A DNA stretch of 64,000 bases. It comes from Thermocatellispora tengchongensis. Its GTDB lineage: Bacteria; Actinomycetota; Actinomycetes; Streptosporangiales; Streptosporangiaceae. Of the stretch, positions 45,701 through 54,751 are shown piece by piece. The notes beneath the pieces were generated by a model that saw only the letters and a program-made list of their open reading frames with translations, ran no database searches and was not told where the DNA came from. The position numbers and the translations under genes were made by a program. The DNA lies in assembly GCF_014202315.1 (NCBI RefSeq), contig NZ_JACHGN010000009.1, positions 155,602 through 219,601 on the forward strand, given 5' to 3'. Position 1 is the stretch's first letter. The number at the start of each line of letters is the position of its first letter.

Positions 45701-47539
45701 TTGAACCCGGACCCCGAGATGACCCTTCCGAAGGCGAAGGACGCGAAGGACGCGAAGGCGAAGGCGAAGCCGAAGGACAAGCGCAAGCCCCCGGCGCGCA
45801 AGCCGAAGCGGCGCACCCCGGCGCAGATCGCGCGCGGCGTGCGCCGCCGGGCACGCCGCGCCGCGGGCAAGGTGCGCCGCTTCTGGCGCCGCTCGCTCCA
45901 GCTTCGCGTCGTCACCAGCACGCTGGTCATCTCGGTGGTGGTGGTCGCGGTGCTCGGCTTCTTCCTGATGCAGCAGATCACCACGACGATCGTGAACGGG
46001 CGCGCCGCCTCCGCGGTCACCGACGCGCTCGCCGACCGCGCCACCATCGTGGCCCAGCTCAACCAGACCGCCGAGGGGCCCGAGGCGACCGGCGCGATCG
46101 GCGGCGAGCCCGGTCAGAGCGCGGTCAACTCGCCCATCGACCGCGCGGCCAACGCGCTGGCCAACCGGGCGGGCGACTCCAGCCGCTACTCGGTGATCAT
46201 CAGGAACGAGTCGCTGCCGGGCGAGTACCGCGCCACCAACGACATCCAGCCGCGCAGCATAAGCGCCAAGATGCGCGCCGACCTGCGCGACCGGCAGATC
46301 AACGACACGCTGTGGCAGCCCACGTCGCTGTACTACTACGGCAAGTCGCAGCCGGAGCCGGGGCTGGTCATCGGGGTCAAGGTCGAGGGCGGCTACGAGA
46401 TCTACCACTTCATCCCGCTGACGGAGGAGGAGCAGACCCTCCAGGACCTGCGCCAGATGCTCGTCGTCGTCGGCATCGGGCTCGTGGTGCTGCTGGCCGC
46501 CATCGCCTCGCTGGTCACCCGCCAGGTCGTCACCCCCGTACGCCTCGCGCGCCAGGCCGCCGAGCGCCTGGCCGCCGGCCAGTTGGAGGAGCGGCTGAAG
46601 GTCCGCGGCGAGGACGACCTGGCCCGCCTGGCCCACTCCTTCAACGAGATGGCCGCCAACCTGGCGCTCAAGATCCACCAGCTCGAGGAGCTGTCGCAGG
46701 TCCAGCGGCAGTTCGTCTCCGACGTCTCGCACGAGCTGCGCACCCCGCTCACCACCGTGCGCATGGCCGCCGACCTGCTCTACGAGGCGCGCGAGGACTT
46801 CGACCCCGCCGCCGCGCGCTCGGCCGAGCTGATGCAGAACCAGCTCGAACGCTTCGAGTCGATGCTCGCCGACCTGCTGGAGATCAGCCGGTACGACGCC
46901 GGCGCCGCCACCCTGGACATCGACTCGGTGGACATCCGCGACGTCGTGCTGCGCGCGGTCGCCGACTCCGAGGCGCTGGGCGAGAAACAGGGCATCCGGT
47001 TCGACCTGCGGCTGCCCAGCGAGCCGTGCATGGCCGACATCGACAGCCGCCGGGTGGAGCGCATCCTGCGCAACCTGCTGTTCAACGCCATCGAGCACGG
47101 CGAGGGCCGCGACGTCGTGGTCACCGTCGGCGCCGACCGCGACGCGGTGGCGGTCGCCGTACGCGACCACGGCGTCGGCCTGCGCCCCGGCGAGGAGAAC
47201 CTGGTCTTCGACCGCTTCTGGCGCGCCGACCCGTCACGGGCCCGCACGATCGGCGGCACCGGGCTCGGGCTGGCCATCTCGCGCGAGGACGCCATGCTGC
47301 ACGGCGGCTGGCTCCAGGCGTGGGGCTCGCCCGGCGAGGGCTCGCAGTTCCGGCTCTCGCTGCCGCGCGTGGCCGGGGCCGAGCTGCGCGGCTCACCCCT
47401 GTCGCTGGTGCCGCCCGAGATCGAGATGCGGCGTACCTGGCGCGGCCAGGCGACCCCCGCGCTCCCGCCGCCGGCCTCGTCCTCCGCCCCGGCTCAGGCC
47501 CCCGCCCCGGTCGACGCGATGGACGGAGGTGCCCATTGA
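45701..47539 (+). CDS. mtrB: Sensor histidine kinase MtrB
   Basis: A 612-residue membrane histidine kinase and partner of MtrA. A very basic Lys/Arg-rich N-terminus precedes transmembrane helix 1 (about 70-92), an extracytoplasmic sensor region to about 255, and helix 2. Then come a HAMP domain (TRQVVTPVRLARQAAERLA), the HisKA box FVSDVSHELRTPLTTVRMAA with phosphoacceptor His344, and the catalytic HATPase boxes (LLFNAIEHG, VRDHGVGL, GGTGLGLAISRE). A Pro/Ala tail ends the chain. The TTG at 45701 is the likely start; the ATG at 45719 is an alternative. Its stop overlaps lpqB. Confidence 0.96.
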   Translation: MNPDPEMTLPKAKDAKDAKAKAKPKDKRKPPARKPKRRTPAQIARGVRRRARRAAGKVRRFWRRSLQLRVVTSTLVISVVVVAVLGFFLMQQITTTIVNGRAASAVTDALADRATIVAQLNQTAEGPEATGAIGGEPGQSAVNSPIDRAANALANRAGDSSRYSVIIRNESLPGEYRATNDIQPRSISAKMRADLRDRQINDTLWQPTSLYYYGKSQPEPGLVIGVKVEGGYEIYHFIPLTEEEQTLQDLRQMLVVVGIGLVVLLAAIASLVTRQVVTPVRLARQAAERLAAGQLEERLKVRGEDDLARLAHSFNEMAANLALKIHQLEELSQVQRQFVSDVSHELRTPLTTVRMAADLLYEAREDFDPAAARSAELMQNQLERFESMLADLLEISRYDAGAATLDIDSVDIRDVVLRAVADSEALGEKQGIRFDLRLPSEPCMADIDSRRVERILRNLLFNAIEHGEGRDVVVTVGADRDAVAVAVRDHGVGLRPGEENLVFDRFWRADPSRARTIGGTGLGLAISREDAMLHGGWLQAWGSPGEGSQFRLSLPRVAGAELRGSPLSLVPPEIEMRRTWRGQATPALPPPASSSAPAQAPAPVDAMDGGAH

Positions 47540-49341
47540 TCGCGCCCGCGCGAAGCATGGCGGGCCGGGCCGGCGCCGCCGCCGGCGTCGCGCTCGCCCT
47601 GGCCCTGACCGGCTCGGCGTGCGCGGTGATCCCGCTCGGCGGCAACCCGGCGTCCTACCGGGAGATCGTCAAGGGCGACCCGCTGCGCAAGCCGTACGTC
47701 CGCGTGGTGGCCGTGCCGCCGCGCCCGGAGTGGACCCCCAAGCAGGTCGTGACCGGCTTCCTGTCGGCCATGGCCAGCGTGGACGACCCCGGCTACACCG
47801 TGGCCCGGCAGTACCTCTACGGCGCCGCCGCCCAGACCTGGCGCCCCGACGGCACCGTCACCGTCTACGACAAGGGCGTGCTCGGCAACGCGCCCCCGCC
47901 GCCCAAGGACGCCACCGAGACCGGCATCATGCTCAAGGGCATGATCACCGGCACGATCGACCCCGAGGGCAAGTACCGCGCGGTCGAGGGCGCCGAGGAC
48001 ACCCTGAAGGACTTCCGGCTGGTCAAGACCCCGCAGGGCTGGCGGATCAAGGACTTCCCCGACGGCCTGCTGCTGACCGAGGACGACATCAGGCGCAGCT
48101 ACCGCCCGGTCAAGCTCTACTACCTCGATCACCTCCAGAAGAGCCTGGTCGTGGACCAGGTGCGGGTGCGGGTGGACCCGTCCTCCGACTTCGCCGAGAC
48201 CATGCTGCAGCGGCTGCTGCGCGGCCCGACGTCGGGACTGAAGTCGGCCGTGAGCAACGCGCTGCCCGCCGGCACCCGCCTGCTCGGGATCTCCACCGAG
48301 GACGACAAGATCATAGTCAACCTGAACGAGGCCGCGACCAACGCGATCTCGACGGGTCCCGACCGCGACGCCGTCAGCGCCATGGCGGCCCAGATCGGCT
48401 GGACGCTCGACCAGCTCACCGAGCGCTGGGACGTCGAGATCCGGGTCAACGGCGAGCCGTACTACCAGGACGGCGGCGCGCTGCGGGTCGGCTTCGACAG
48501 GTACGGTTCCTTCGACCAATGGCTCAACCCCGGCCGCACCGCCACGTACTTCTTCGACAAGGGCGCCCTGCACTCGCTCAACCAGGAGGGCGAGCCCAGC
48601 CCCGTCCCCGGCGTGGCCGGCCACCCCGGCGCCGACCACACCGAACCGGCCGTCTCCGGCGGCGCCCGCCCCGTCCTCGCGACCCTCACCAAGGGCGGCA
48701 GCGCCATCGCGACCGCCCCCCTCGCCGAGGGCTCCCACTGGGAGCAGCGCATCACCGGCACCAACCTCACCCGCCCGTCCTGGGACCGCTACGACAACAT
48801 CTGGACCGTGGACCGCGTGGGCCCGCGCGCGTCCCGCGTCCTGCGCTTCGACGGCAAGACCCAGACCAAGGTCTCGGCCCCCGGACTGGAGTCGGTGGAG
48901 GTACGCGACATGCGCGTGGCCCGCGACGGCGTACGCCTGGCCGCCGTCGTCACCACCGACACGGGCACCGAGGTCCAGGTCAGCACGATCACGGTCAACG
49001 GCAGCGAGACCACGATCGCCGACCCCGAGCCCCTGGTGACCGCGGTCGAGGGCCAGCAGATCGTGGACATCGCCTGGCAGGACTCCACCACCCTCCTCGT
49101 CCTGACGGGCAGCAAGGCCGGCAAGGAGGTCCTGGCCGTGGACGTCACCGACGGCACCTCCGAGTCCATCAAGGCCGACGCCCGCATCACCTCCATCACC
49201 GCCCTCGCCGACCGCATCCTCGCCGGCGCCGAGGACACCGGCGACGACGAGCCCGAACTCCTCTACCTCGACCCCGTCAAGCAAACCTGGACCCCCCTCA
49301 CCAAAACCCCCGCCACCACCCCCCTCCTCCCCCTGGACTGA
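47536..49341 (+). CDS. lpqB: Lipoprotein LpqB (GerMN and beta-propeller domains)
   Basis: A 601-residue lipoprotein that works with the MtrAB system; in mycobacteria LpqB binds the MtrB extracytoplasmic domain and tunes its activity. Signal peptide and lipobox TGSAC place the lipidated Cys at residue 29. The GerMN domain follows (for example ETMLQRLLRGPTSGLKSAVS). The second half is a beta-propeller of WD-like blades (YDNIWTVDR, GVRLAAVV, SITALADRILAG). The TTG start has a GGAGGT site six bases upstream and overlaps the mtrB stop as TTGA. This is the standard third gene of the operon. Confidence 0.95.
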   Translation: MIAPARSMAGRAGAAAGVALALALTGSACAVIPLGGNPASYREIVKGDPLRKPYVRVVAVPPRPEWTPKQVVTGFLSAMASVDDPGYTVARQYLYGAAAQTWRPDGTVTVYDKGVLGNAPPPPKDATETGIMLKGMITGTIDPEGKYRAVEGAEDTLKDFRLVKTPQGWRIKDFPDGLLLTEDDIRRSYRPVKLYYLDHLQKSLVVDQVRVRVDPSSDFAETMLQRLLRGPTSGLKSAVSNALPAGTRLLGISTEDDKIIVNLNEAATNAISTGPDRDAVSAMAAQIGWTLDQLTERWDVEIRVNGEPYYQDGGALRVGFDRYGSFDQWLNPGRTATYFFDKGALHSLNQEGEPSPVPGVAGHPGADHTEPAVSGGARPVLATLTKGGSAIATAPLAEGSHWEQRITGTNLTRPSWDRYDNIWTVDRVGPRASRVLRFDGKTQTKVSAPGLESVEVRDMRVARDGVRLAAVVTTDTGTEVQVSTITVNGSETTIADPEPLVTAVEGQQIVDIAWQDSTTLLVLTGSKAGKEVLAVDVTDGTSESIKADARITSITALADRILAGAEDTGDDEPELLYLDPVKQTWTPLTKTPATTPLLPLD

Positions 49342-49434
49342 CCCCGCTCCCGCACTCCCAGGCCGGGCGCGATGGGCGCTTTCGCCTCCCCTGCCAGCCG
49401 GGAAATGTCGGTCGGGTGTGGGACGCTCGGGGGC

Positions 49435-50172
49435 GTGTCGGGGGGACTGCTGGAGTTCCTGCTGCCCCAGGTGTGTGTGGGGTGCGGGCGCGACGGGGAC
49501 GGGCTGTGCGGCGCCTGTGCCGAGGGGCTGCGGGCGGGTGTGGGGCGGCGGGGGCCGGTGCCGGGGCCGGAGGGGTTGCCGGAGTGCTGGGCGGCGGCCG
49601 AGTACGGGGGCGTGGCCAGGCGGGCGATCGTGGGTTACAAGGAGCGGGGGCGGGTCTCGCTCGCGGCCCGGCTCGGGGGCGTCCTCGGGGCGGTGGTGGC
49701 GGCGGCGTGTCCGCGGCGGCCGGTGGTGGTGGTTCCGGTGCCGGGGTCTCCGGCCTCGCGGCGGCGGGGGCACGATCATGTGCGGGCGCTGGCCCGGCAC
49801 GCCGTACGCCGTGTGCCGGGGGCCTGTCTGGTCACCGGGGCGGTGGAGGCGGTGCGGGCCGTGGACGACCAGGCGGGGCTGAGCGCGCCGGAGCGGGCCG
49901 CCAATCTCGCGGGCGTCTTCCGGGTGCCGCCCGCCCGTGCCGCGCGTCTGCGGGCCGTGTGCGCCCGCGCAGGCGGGGTCGTACTGGTGGACGACGTCGT
50001 CACCACGGGGGTGACCCTGGCCGAGCTGGCCGCGGCGCTGCGCCGTGCGGGTGTCGAGGCCACGCATGCCGCCACCATCGCCGCCACCTCACGCCGCCGT
50101 GCGGACGGCGCCGGTCGGCGCGATCACGGGGCGGGGATCGGCGCCGTACGGCCGGCGAGGGCGGCGCGGTGA
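49435..50172 (+). CDS. ComF-family phosphoribosyltransferase-like protein
   Basis: A 245-residue ComF-type protein. The N-terminal zinc-ribbon region is CVGCGRDGDGLCGAC. The phosphoribosyltransferase fold shows VVVVPVPGSPASRRRGHDHV and the PRPP loop VVLVDDVVTTGVTLAEL. In naturally competent bacteria ComF helps DNA uptake, but in actinobacteria its role is unknown. It lies between lpqB and hpf, as in mycobacteria (Rv3242c). The GTG at 49435 best fits the usual N-terminus (LLEFLLPQVCVGCG); upstream starts at 49372 and 49405 are possible. The C-terminal tail is Arg/Ala-rich. Confidence 0.86.
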   Translation: MSGGLLEFLLPQVCVGCGRDGDGLCGACAEGLRAGVGRRGPVPGPEGLPECWAAAEYGGVARRAIVGYKERGRVSLAARLGGVLGAVVAAACPRRPVVVVPVPGSPASRRRGHDHVRALARHAVRRVPGACLVTGAVEAVRAVDDQAGLSAPERAANLAGVFRVPPARAARLRAVCARAGGVVLVDDVVTTGVTLAELAAALRRAGVEATHAATIAATSRRRADGAGRRDHGAGIGAVRPARAAR

Positions 50173-50208
50173 CGGGAGTGGATGGGGGCACCTCGGTGAC
50201 GGCGACCG

Positions 50209-50580
50209 GTGGGGGTGATCCGGGTTACGCTCCTCGACGCCATCGCCGAGAGCGGCGGGCCGCTGACGCTGGACCGACCTGGCCGCGCGCACCCGGCTGC
50301 CCCGCTCCACCGTGCACCGGGTGATCCGGGCGCTGGAGGAGGAGCTGTACTCCAGGCCCAGCTCCACGCTGTCCTCCACGCCGGCCCGCGTCGTCCGGGT
50401 GCCCGAGCGCCCCGGCTACGTGCTCGGCCCGGCCTGCTGAACTTCGGCATGAACGCGCACCTTCGGCTGCCGGCGGCCAACCGCGCCCGGTTGGCCTCGC
50501 TGGCCCGCGAGGTCAACGAGAACGTGGAACTGGCCGTCTTCAGCGGGCGCGAGGTTCTCGTGGTCGATCGGTGGCGGCGA
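50209..50580 (+). pseudogene. Decayed IclR-family regulator
   Basis: Pieces of an IclR regulator are recognisable in two frames. First comes VTLLDAIAESGGPLTL, the start of the winged helix. After a frameshift near 50270 the other frame reads DLAARTRLPRSTVHRVIRAL, the recognition helix, and ends in YVLGPAC-stop. The first frame then resumes with LLNFGMNAHLRLPAANRARL and VNENVELAVFSGREVLVVDR, the start of the effector domain. About 130 C-terminal residues of a normal IclR protein are absent, replaced by a GGGGTTAYGG repeat. It is therefore a truncated and frameshifted relic. Confidence 0.75.
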
Positions 50581-50595
50581 TCGGTGGCGAGGTCC

Positions 50596-50740
50596 GGGGT
50601 TATGGGCGTGACGGTGGTTGGGGGCGTTGATCGGGGTTACGGGGCGACGGTGGTCGGGGTTATGGCGGCGATGGTGATCGAGGCGGGGGGCGGGGTTGTG
50701 GCGGTGGCGGTGATGGGGGCGAGGGGCGGGGTTACGGTCG
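50596..50740. repeat. Degenerate 36-bp repeat after the IclR relic
   Basis: GGGGTTAYGG or close variants start at 50596, 50633, 50656, 50692 and 50728, mostly 36-37 bases apart. The units are GT-rich on the plus strand and join directly to the truncated IclR sequence. Confidence 0.6.
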
Positions 50741-51050
50741 GGGCGCGACACGCCGGAGGGCCGAAAATCCGGCCGTAACGTCTGCGGCTACCGACAGTGA
50801 GCGAGGATGGGACCAAGGTCCTGTTACCGGATGGTGACATGTTGGTTGCCCCATTCGTCGAGCTGTGCTGCTCAGTGGATATGAGATCGATTCGCATAAG
50901 GGATATCTCCCGGACAACACGGGCATGTGTGCCGGTCTCTGGCGGCTCTGATATCACGCAACGTGATCCACCGGCCGTCGCCCCGGCTGACATTCGGGCC
51001 TGTTCCGGATAGCGTTCGAGCATGGCACCCGTTCGGGTCCGTGGTTGCGC

Positions 51051-51185
51051 AGAGCCGGGGCTCCCGGCTCTGCTAGCCGATGCCAGCCGCAGGCGAAACG
51101 GTCCACGTAAGACGACTTTTTGTCGATCGATCACGGTGCGGCTTAGAAGTAAGTCCTGCCTTCCCGAGGGGTCGGATACCCCTCG
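51051..51185 (+). ncRNA. Structured leader upstream of hpf (candidate cis-regulatory RNA)
   Basis: Two strong hairpins lie in the 700-base gene-free region before hpf. One at 51051-51071 has AGAGCCGGG paired with CCCGGCTCT around GCT. The other at 51165-51185 has CGAGGGGT paired with ACCCCTCG around five bases. The intervening sequence is unusually mixed in composition (GACTTTTTGTCGATCGATCA). No named riboswitch was recognised; I compared it by eye with cobalamin, ydaO-type and 6C patterns. Confidence 0.35.
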
Positions 51186-51203
51186 CCAGAGGAGAAGGGC
51201 AGT

Positions 51204-51390
51204 AGTGGCAAGGAGCCGCGAGACCCTCAGCAGGCGGATGTGGGGACGAAGACCAGGTCGGCCGGACGGGTGCCGTCCCATGTGTCCGGTACGAACCGCC
51301 GGATCGGGGGAAGGCGTCGGAGTGACGCCATGGCCGGGCGCCTTACCCGGCGCCCCGCAGTCGCGGAAGGAGGAGGAGCCATCCATTTGA
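51204..51390 (+). CDS. Small upstream ORF before hpf (possible leader peptide)
   Basis: A 61-residue Arg/Pro/Gly-rich frame starting with GTG, ten bases after an AGGAGAAGG ribosome site (about 51190). It ends 100 bases before hpf. The peptide (MARSRETLSRRMWGRRPGRP at its start) has no recognised domain. It contains only two cysteines and no run of a single amino acid that would suggest a classic attenuator. The good ribosome site and its place between a hairpin and hpf make it worth listing, but it may not be translated. Confidence 0.35.
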
Positions 51391-51490
51391 CCACCAGAGG
51401 CGCCGCGGCGATCCCGCTGTCGTGGCGCCCCGAACCCGGCCTTCCCGCCGGGTGCAACACCACTGTCGAGATGCGAAGGGGGGCTGTTGC

Positions 51491-52153
51491 ATGGACATCA
51501 TCGTCAAAGGGCGGCACACCGGTGTGAGTGACCGGTTCCGGGATCACGTGAACACCAAGCTGGCCAGGATCGAGCGTCTGAACAACAAGCTCATTCGAGT
51601 CGATGTGGAGGTGTCCAAGGAGCGGAATCCGCGCATCAGCGACCAGCGTGAGCGGGTGGAGCTGACCATCCACTCGCGTGGCCCCGCGATCCGCGCCGAG
51701 GCGTCCGCCGACGACCGCTTCACCGCCCTGGACCTGGCGCTCACCAAGCTGGAAGGCAGGCTCCGCCGCCTGAGCGACCGGCGCAAGGTCCACCACGGCA
51801 GCCACTGTCCCCCTTCGCTGGCCGAGCTGACCGCGACGCCGCCTCCGGCCCCGGCGGCGCCGGTCGAGCCCGTCTCCGAGGCGCCGGAGGAGATCGAGAT
51901 CCCGGCCGAGGCCGCGGAGGACGAGACCTACAAGGAACCGATCGTCCCGATCGAGATGGACGGCGAGGGCCCGCTCGTGGTGCGAGAGAAGTTCCACGAG
52001 GCCGATCCGATGACCATCGACCAGGCCCTGCTGGAGATGGAGCTCGTCGGGCACGACTTCTACCTGTTCCGCGACAAGGAGAGCGGCCGGCCGAGCGTCG
52101 TGTACCGCCGGCGCGGATACAACTACGGCGTGCTGCGACTCGTAGAGCGCTGA
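51491..52153 (+). CDS. hpf: Long-form hibernation promoting factor (HPF/RaiA family)
   Basis: A 220-residue ribosome hibernation factor. The N-terminal domain (MDIIVKGRHTGVSDRFRDHV, to about 105) is the S30AE/YfiA fold that binds the 30S subunit in the mRNA/tRNA channel. A Pro/Glu-rich linker of about 50 residues follows. The C-terminal domain (EADPMTIDQALLEMELVGHD, YRRRGYNYGVLRL) dimerises to join two ribosomes into a 100S particle. The length and two-domain plan are of the long form. The ATG follows an AAGGGGGG site. It corresponds to Rv3241c beside secA1. Confidence 0.95.
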   Translation: MDIIVKGRHTGVSDRFRDHVNTKLARIERLNNKLIRVDVEVSKERNPRISDQRERVELTIHSRGPAIRAEASADDRFTALDLALTKLEGRLRRLSDRRKVHHGSHCPPSLAELTATPPPAPAAPVEPVSEAPEEIEIPAEAAEDETYKEPIVPIEMDGEGPLVVREKFHEADPMTIDQALLEMELVGHDFYLFRDKESGRPSVVYRRRGYNYGVLRLVER

Positions 52154-52305
52154 CCGCCCCAGCATGATCGCCTCGACCAGCCCGAGGACCGCGAAACCCG
52201 TGTAATCATGGCGGTTCAGAGGCTCTGGCCCCCACGAGGAGGAGACGTGAGCGAGCGAGCCCTTTGGCGCGGCGCGCCCGTCGCATTGCCCCAGAAGGAG
52301 GTTGT

Positions 52306-53010
52306 GTGACGGAGCCTGATGACGCGGGCCGCAAGTCCCGGCAGAACGAGCCGATCCGCGTGCTGATCGTCGATGATCACGCGTTGATCCGCCGCAGCCT
52401 GGAGCTGGCGTTGGCCGCGGAGGCGGATATCGAGGTCGTAGGCGAGGCGAGCGACGGGCAGGAGGCGGTCGAACTCGCCGACCGCCTCCTCCCGGACGTC
52501 GTGCTGATGGACGTCCGGATGCCCCGTCAGGGCGGCATCGAGGCCACCCGGGGCATCAAGGCGTCGGTGCCCAGCACGCGGATCATCATGCTGACCGTGA
52601 GCGACGAGGAAGAGGACCTGTTCGAGGCCATCAAGGCGGGCGCCACCGGCTACCTGCTGAAGGACGTGCAGCTCGATGAGGTCCCCGACGCCGTCCGTGG
52701 CGTCCACGAAGGGCAGTCGCTGATCAACCCGGCCATGGCCGCGAAGCTCATCAACGAGTTCGCGAACATGAGCCGCAAGGAGGCCGAGCGTCCGCCGCAG
52801 CTCCCGGTCCCCAGATTGACCGAGCGCGAGATGGAGGTGCTCCGGCTCGTCGCGAAGGGCATGAACAACCGCGAGATCGCCAAGGAGCTGTTCATCTCCG
52901 AGAACACGGTCAAGAACCACGTGCGCAACATCCTGGACAAGCTCCAGCTCCACTCCCGCATGGAGGCGGTCGTGTACGCCGTGCGGGAGCGCATGCTGGA
53001 GATCACCTGA
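52306..53010 (+). CDS. NarL/LuxR-family response regulator
   Basis: A 234-residue regulator. The receiver domain starts at IRVLIVDDHALIRRSLELAL, with phospho-acceptor Asp69 in VVLMDVRMPRQGGIEA and the switch Lys in GYLLKDV. The C-terminal LuxR helix-turn-helix is PRLTEREMEVLRLVAKGMNN plus EIAKELFISENTVKNHVRNI. No sensor kinase gene is adjacent, so it is an orphan here. From memory, an equivalent regulator lies near hpf and secA in Streptomyces. The GTG at 52306 follows AAGGAGGT at 52295-52302; spacing is short but acceptable. Confidence 0.9.
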   Translation: MTEPDDAGRKSRQNEPIRVLIVDDHALIRRSLELALAAEADIEVVGEASDGQEAVELADRLLPDVVLMDVRMPRQGGIEATRGIKASVPSTRIIMLTVSDEEEDLFEAIKAGATGYLLKDVQLDEVPDAVRGVHEGQSLINPAMAAKLINEFANMSRKEAERPPQLPVPRLTEREMEVLRLVAKGMNNREIAKELFISENTVKNHVRNILDKLQLHSRMEAVVYAVRERMLEIT

Positions 53011-53057
53011 TCGCGGCGCGCCCGGTCCGCCCCGGCCCCGTCTGAACCGCTCGCCGG

Positions 53058-54287
53058 TCAGGCGGGGTGGGTGGCCAGGGCCTCGCGCAGTGGCGATGCC
53101 AGGGCGGGCGGGGTGACCCGCTCCGCGCGCACCTCGGTGCAGCCGACCCACTCGGCGGCCGACCACAGCGCCTCGGCCACCGACTCGACCCGCTTGCGCA
53201 TGCCCGGCCCCGGCTCGACGCTGACGTGGTGGGCCACCAGCGTGGCGCCGTCGCGGGCGGGATCGACCCGGCCGACCAGCCGCCCCCCGGCCAGCACCGG
53301 CATGGCGAAGTAGCCGTGCACCCGCTTGTCCTTCGGCACGTACGCCTCCAGCCGGTGGTTGAAGCCGAACACGCGCTCGGTGCGCGCCCGGTCCCACACC
53401 AGCGAGTCGAACGGCGACAGCAGCGTGGTGCGGTGCCGGCCGCGCGGCTCGCCGTCGAGCGCCGCCGGGTCGGCCCAGGCGTTGGCCGGTCCACCGGACG
53501 CGTCGGACCCACCGGACCCGCCGCCCGACCGGCGGGCGGGCCAGCCCGCCACGTGCACCGGCGTGAGGCCGGCCGCCCCGCTCGCCAAAGCCTCGTCCAG
53601 CATGGCCGCGTGGGGGCCCTTGACCCGGATGAAGTCGACCAGGTCGGCGCGGGTGGCCACGCCCAGGGCGCGCCCGGCCACGCGGGCCAGCCGGGCCACG
53701 CACTCCTGGTCGGACAGGTCTTGGGCGAGCAGTTCGGCGGGCACGGCGCGCTCGGCCGGCTCGTAGACGCGCCGCCAGCCGACGCGGCGTACGCACACGA
53801 CCTCGCCGATGTCGAGCAGCCACTCGACGGCGATCTTGACGTCGGACCAGTCCCACCACGGGCCGCCGTTCTTGGCCCCGCCCAGGTCGGTCGTGGTGAC
53901 CTGCCCGCTCTCGCGCACCTGCTCCAGGACCTTGTCCACCACCGGCGGGACCTCGTGCCAGCGGTAGCGGCGCTCGCGGAAGGCGCGGCGGCGGAACGAG
54001 TACAGCGGCCAGTCCTCGATCGGCAGGATGCAGGCGGCGTGGCACCAGTACTCGAAGGCGCCGCCGCTCCAGTAGGCGCGCTCCACGGCCTGCCTGCCGA
54101 CGGCGCCCAGCCGCGCGTACGCGACCAGCTCGTGCGAGCGCGCCAGCACCGAGATCGTGTCGAGTTGCACGGCGCCGAGCCTGCGCAGCGTGGCCGGCAC
54201 ACCGCCGCGCCGGGCGTCGGACCCGAGGAACCCCTGCGCGCGCAAGATGATCCGCCGGGCCTCCTCGGGGGTCAGGGAGGTCACCAT
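53058..54287 (-). CDS. YcaQ/AlkX-like winged-helix DNA glycosylase
   Basis: A 409-residue protein of the winged-helix (HTH_42) DNA-glycosylase family, whose members unhook alkylated bases and interstrand crosslinks. MVTSLTPEEARRIILRAQGF opens the family N-terminus. RLGAVQLDTISVLARSHEL contains the Q-x-D catalytic motif that distinguishes YcaQ/AlkX from AlkZ (Q-x-Q). Later elements are HAACILPIEDWPLYSFRR, LLSPFDSLVWDRARTERVF and KRVHGYFAMPVLAGGRLVGR. A Ser/Gly/Asp linker near residue 268 is an oddity. The ATG at 54287 has TACCAT 7 bases upstream, so it may be leaderless. Confidence 0.87.
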   Translation of the reverse strand: MVTSLTPEEARRIILRAQGFLGSDARRGGVPATLRRLGAVQLDTISVLARSHELVAYARLGAVGRQAVERAYWSGGAFEYWCHAACILPIEDWPLYSFRRRAFRERRYRWHEVPPVVDKVLEQVRESGQVTTTDLGGAKNGGPWWDWSDVKIAVEWLLDIGEVVCVRRVGWRRVYEPAERAVPAELLAQDLSDQECVARLARVAGRALGVATRADLVDFIRVKGPHAAMLDEALASGAAGLTPVHVAGWPARRSGGGSGGSDASGGPANAWADPAALDGEPRGRHRTTLLSPFDSLVWDRARTERVFGFNHRLEAYVPKDKRVHGYFAMPVLAGGRLVGRVDPARDGATLVAHHVSVEPGPGMRKRVESVAEALWSAAEWVGCTEVRAERVTPPALASPLREALATHPA

Positions 54288-54460
54288 GCCCACGATGGTA
54301 GCGACCGTCACCGACAAAAGGGCTACGCCGGTTGCGGCCGGGGAGTGCGGACCTGTTCCGGTACGCGTCCGCCGGTGCCCGGCTCAGTCGGCACCGGGCC
54401 CGGGGGCACTGGGCGCGGTCGGTGGTCGGTGTTCGGGGTGGGTCCGCCGCTCGTATGGCG

Positions 54461-54751
54461 TCAGTGTTCGGCGCGGTCGCGCTCGCCCTGCCCTGGAGCC
54501 TCCGCCACCTCGCGATCGGGCGGGACGATGACGCGCGGCGCGTCGATGATGACGTCGGAGAAGATGTCGAAGACCAGGGCCAGCACCCCGCCCAGCACGA
54601 CGATCCCCGCGCCCAGCCAGAACAGGAACCAGTTCGGCCCGATGCACAGCGCCACGCCGCCGAGCACGAATCCGATCAGGGTCACGGTGACCGCCAGCCA
54701 CGAGGACGCGCGGCCTCCATGGCTCTGCTGATGGTGTTCGGTCTCGGCCAT
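54461..54751 (-). CDS. Small two-helix membrane protein
   Basis: A 96-residue protein. A short hydrophilic start (ETEHHQQSHGGRASSW) leads into two hydrophobic segments: WLAVTVTLIGFVLGGVALCI and WFLFWLGAGIVVLGGVLALV. A charged tail with an Arg/Glu-rich end follows. The His-Gly-x4-Trp entry into the first helix is a pattern I recall from small actinobacterial membrane proteins of unknown function, often near biosynthetic genes. It is alone on its strand upstream of secA, divergent from it. No function can be assigned. Confidence 0.72.
   Translation of the reverse strand: MAETEHHQQSHGGRASSWLAVTVTLIGFVLGGVALCIGPNWFLFWLGAGIVVLGGVLALVFDIFSDVIIDAPRVIVPPDREVAEAPGQGERDRAEH

Noticed and set aside
51051-51120. 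tRNA gene or known riboswitch before hpf
   Set aside because: The hairpin has no cloverleaf partners, and the conserved boxes of cobalamin, ydaO or 6C RNAs were not found by eye.
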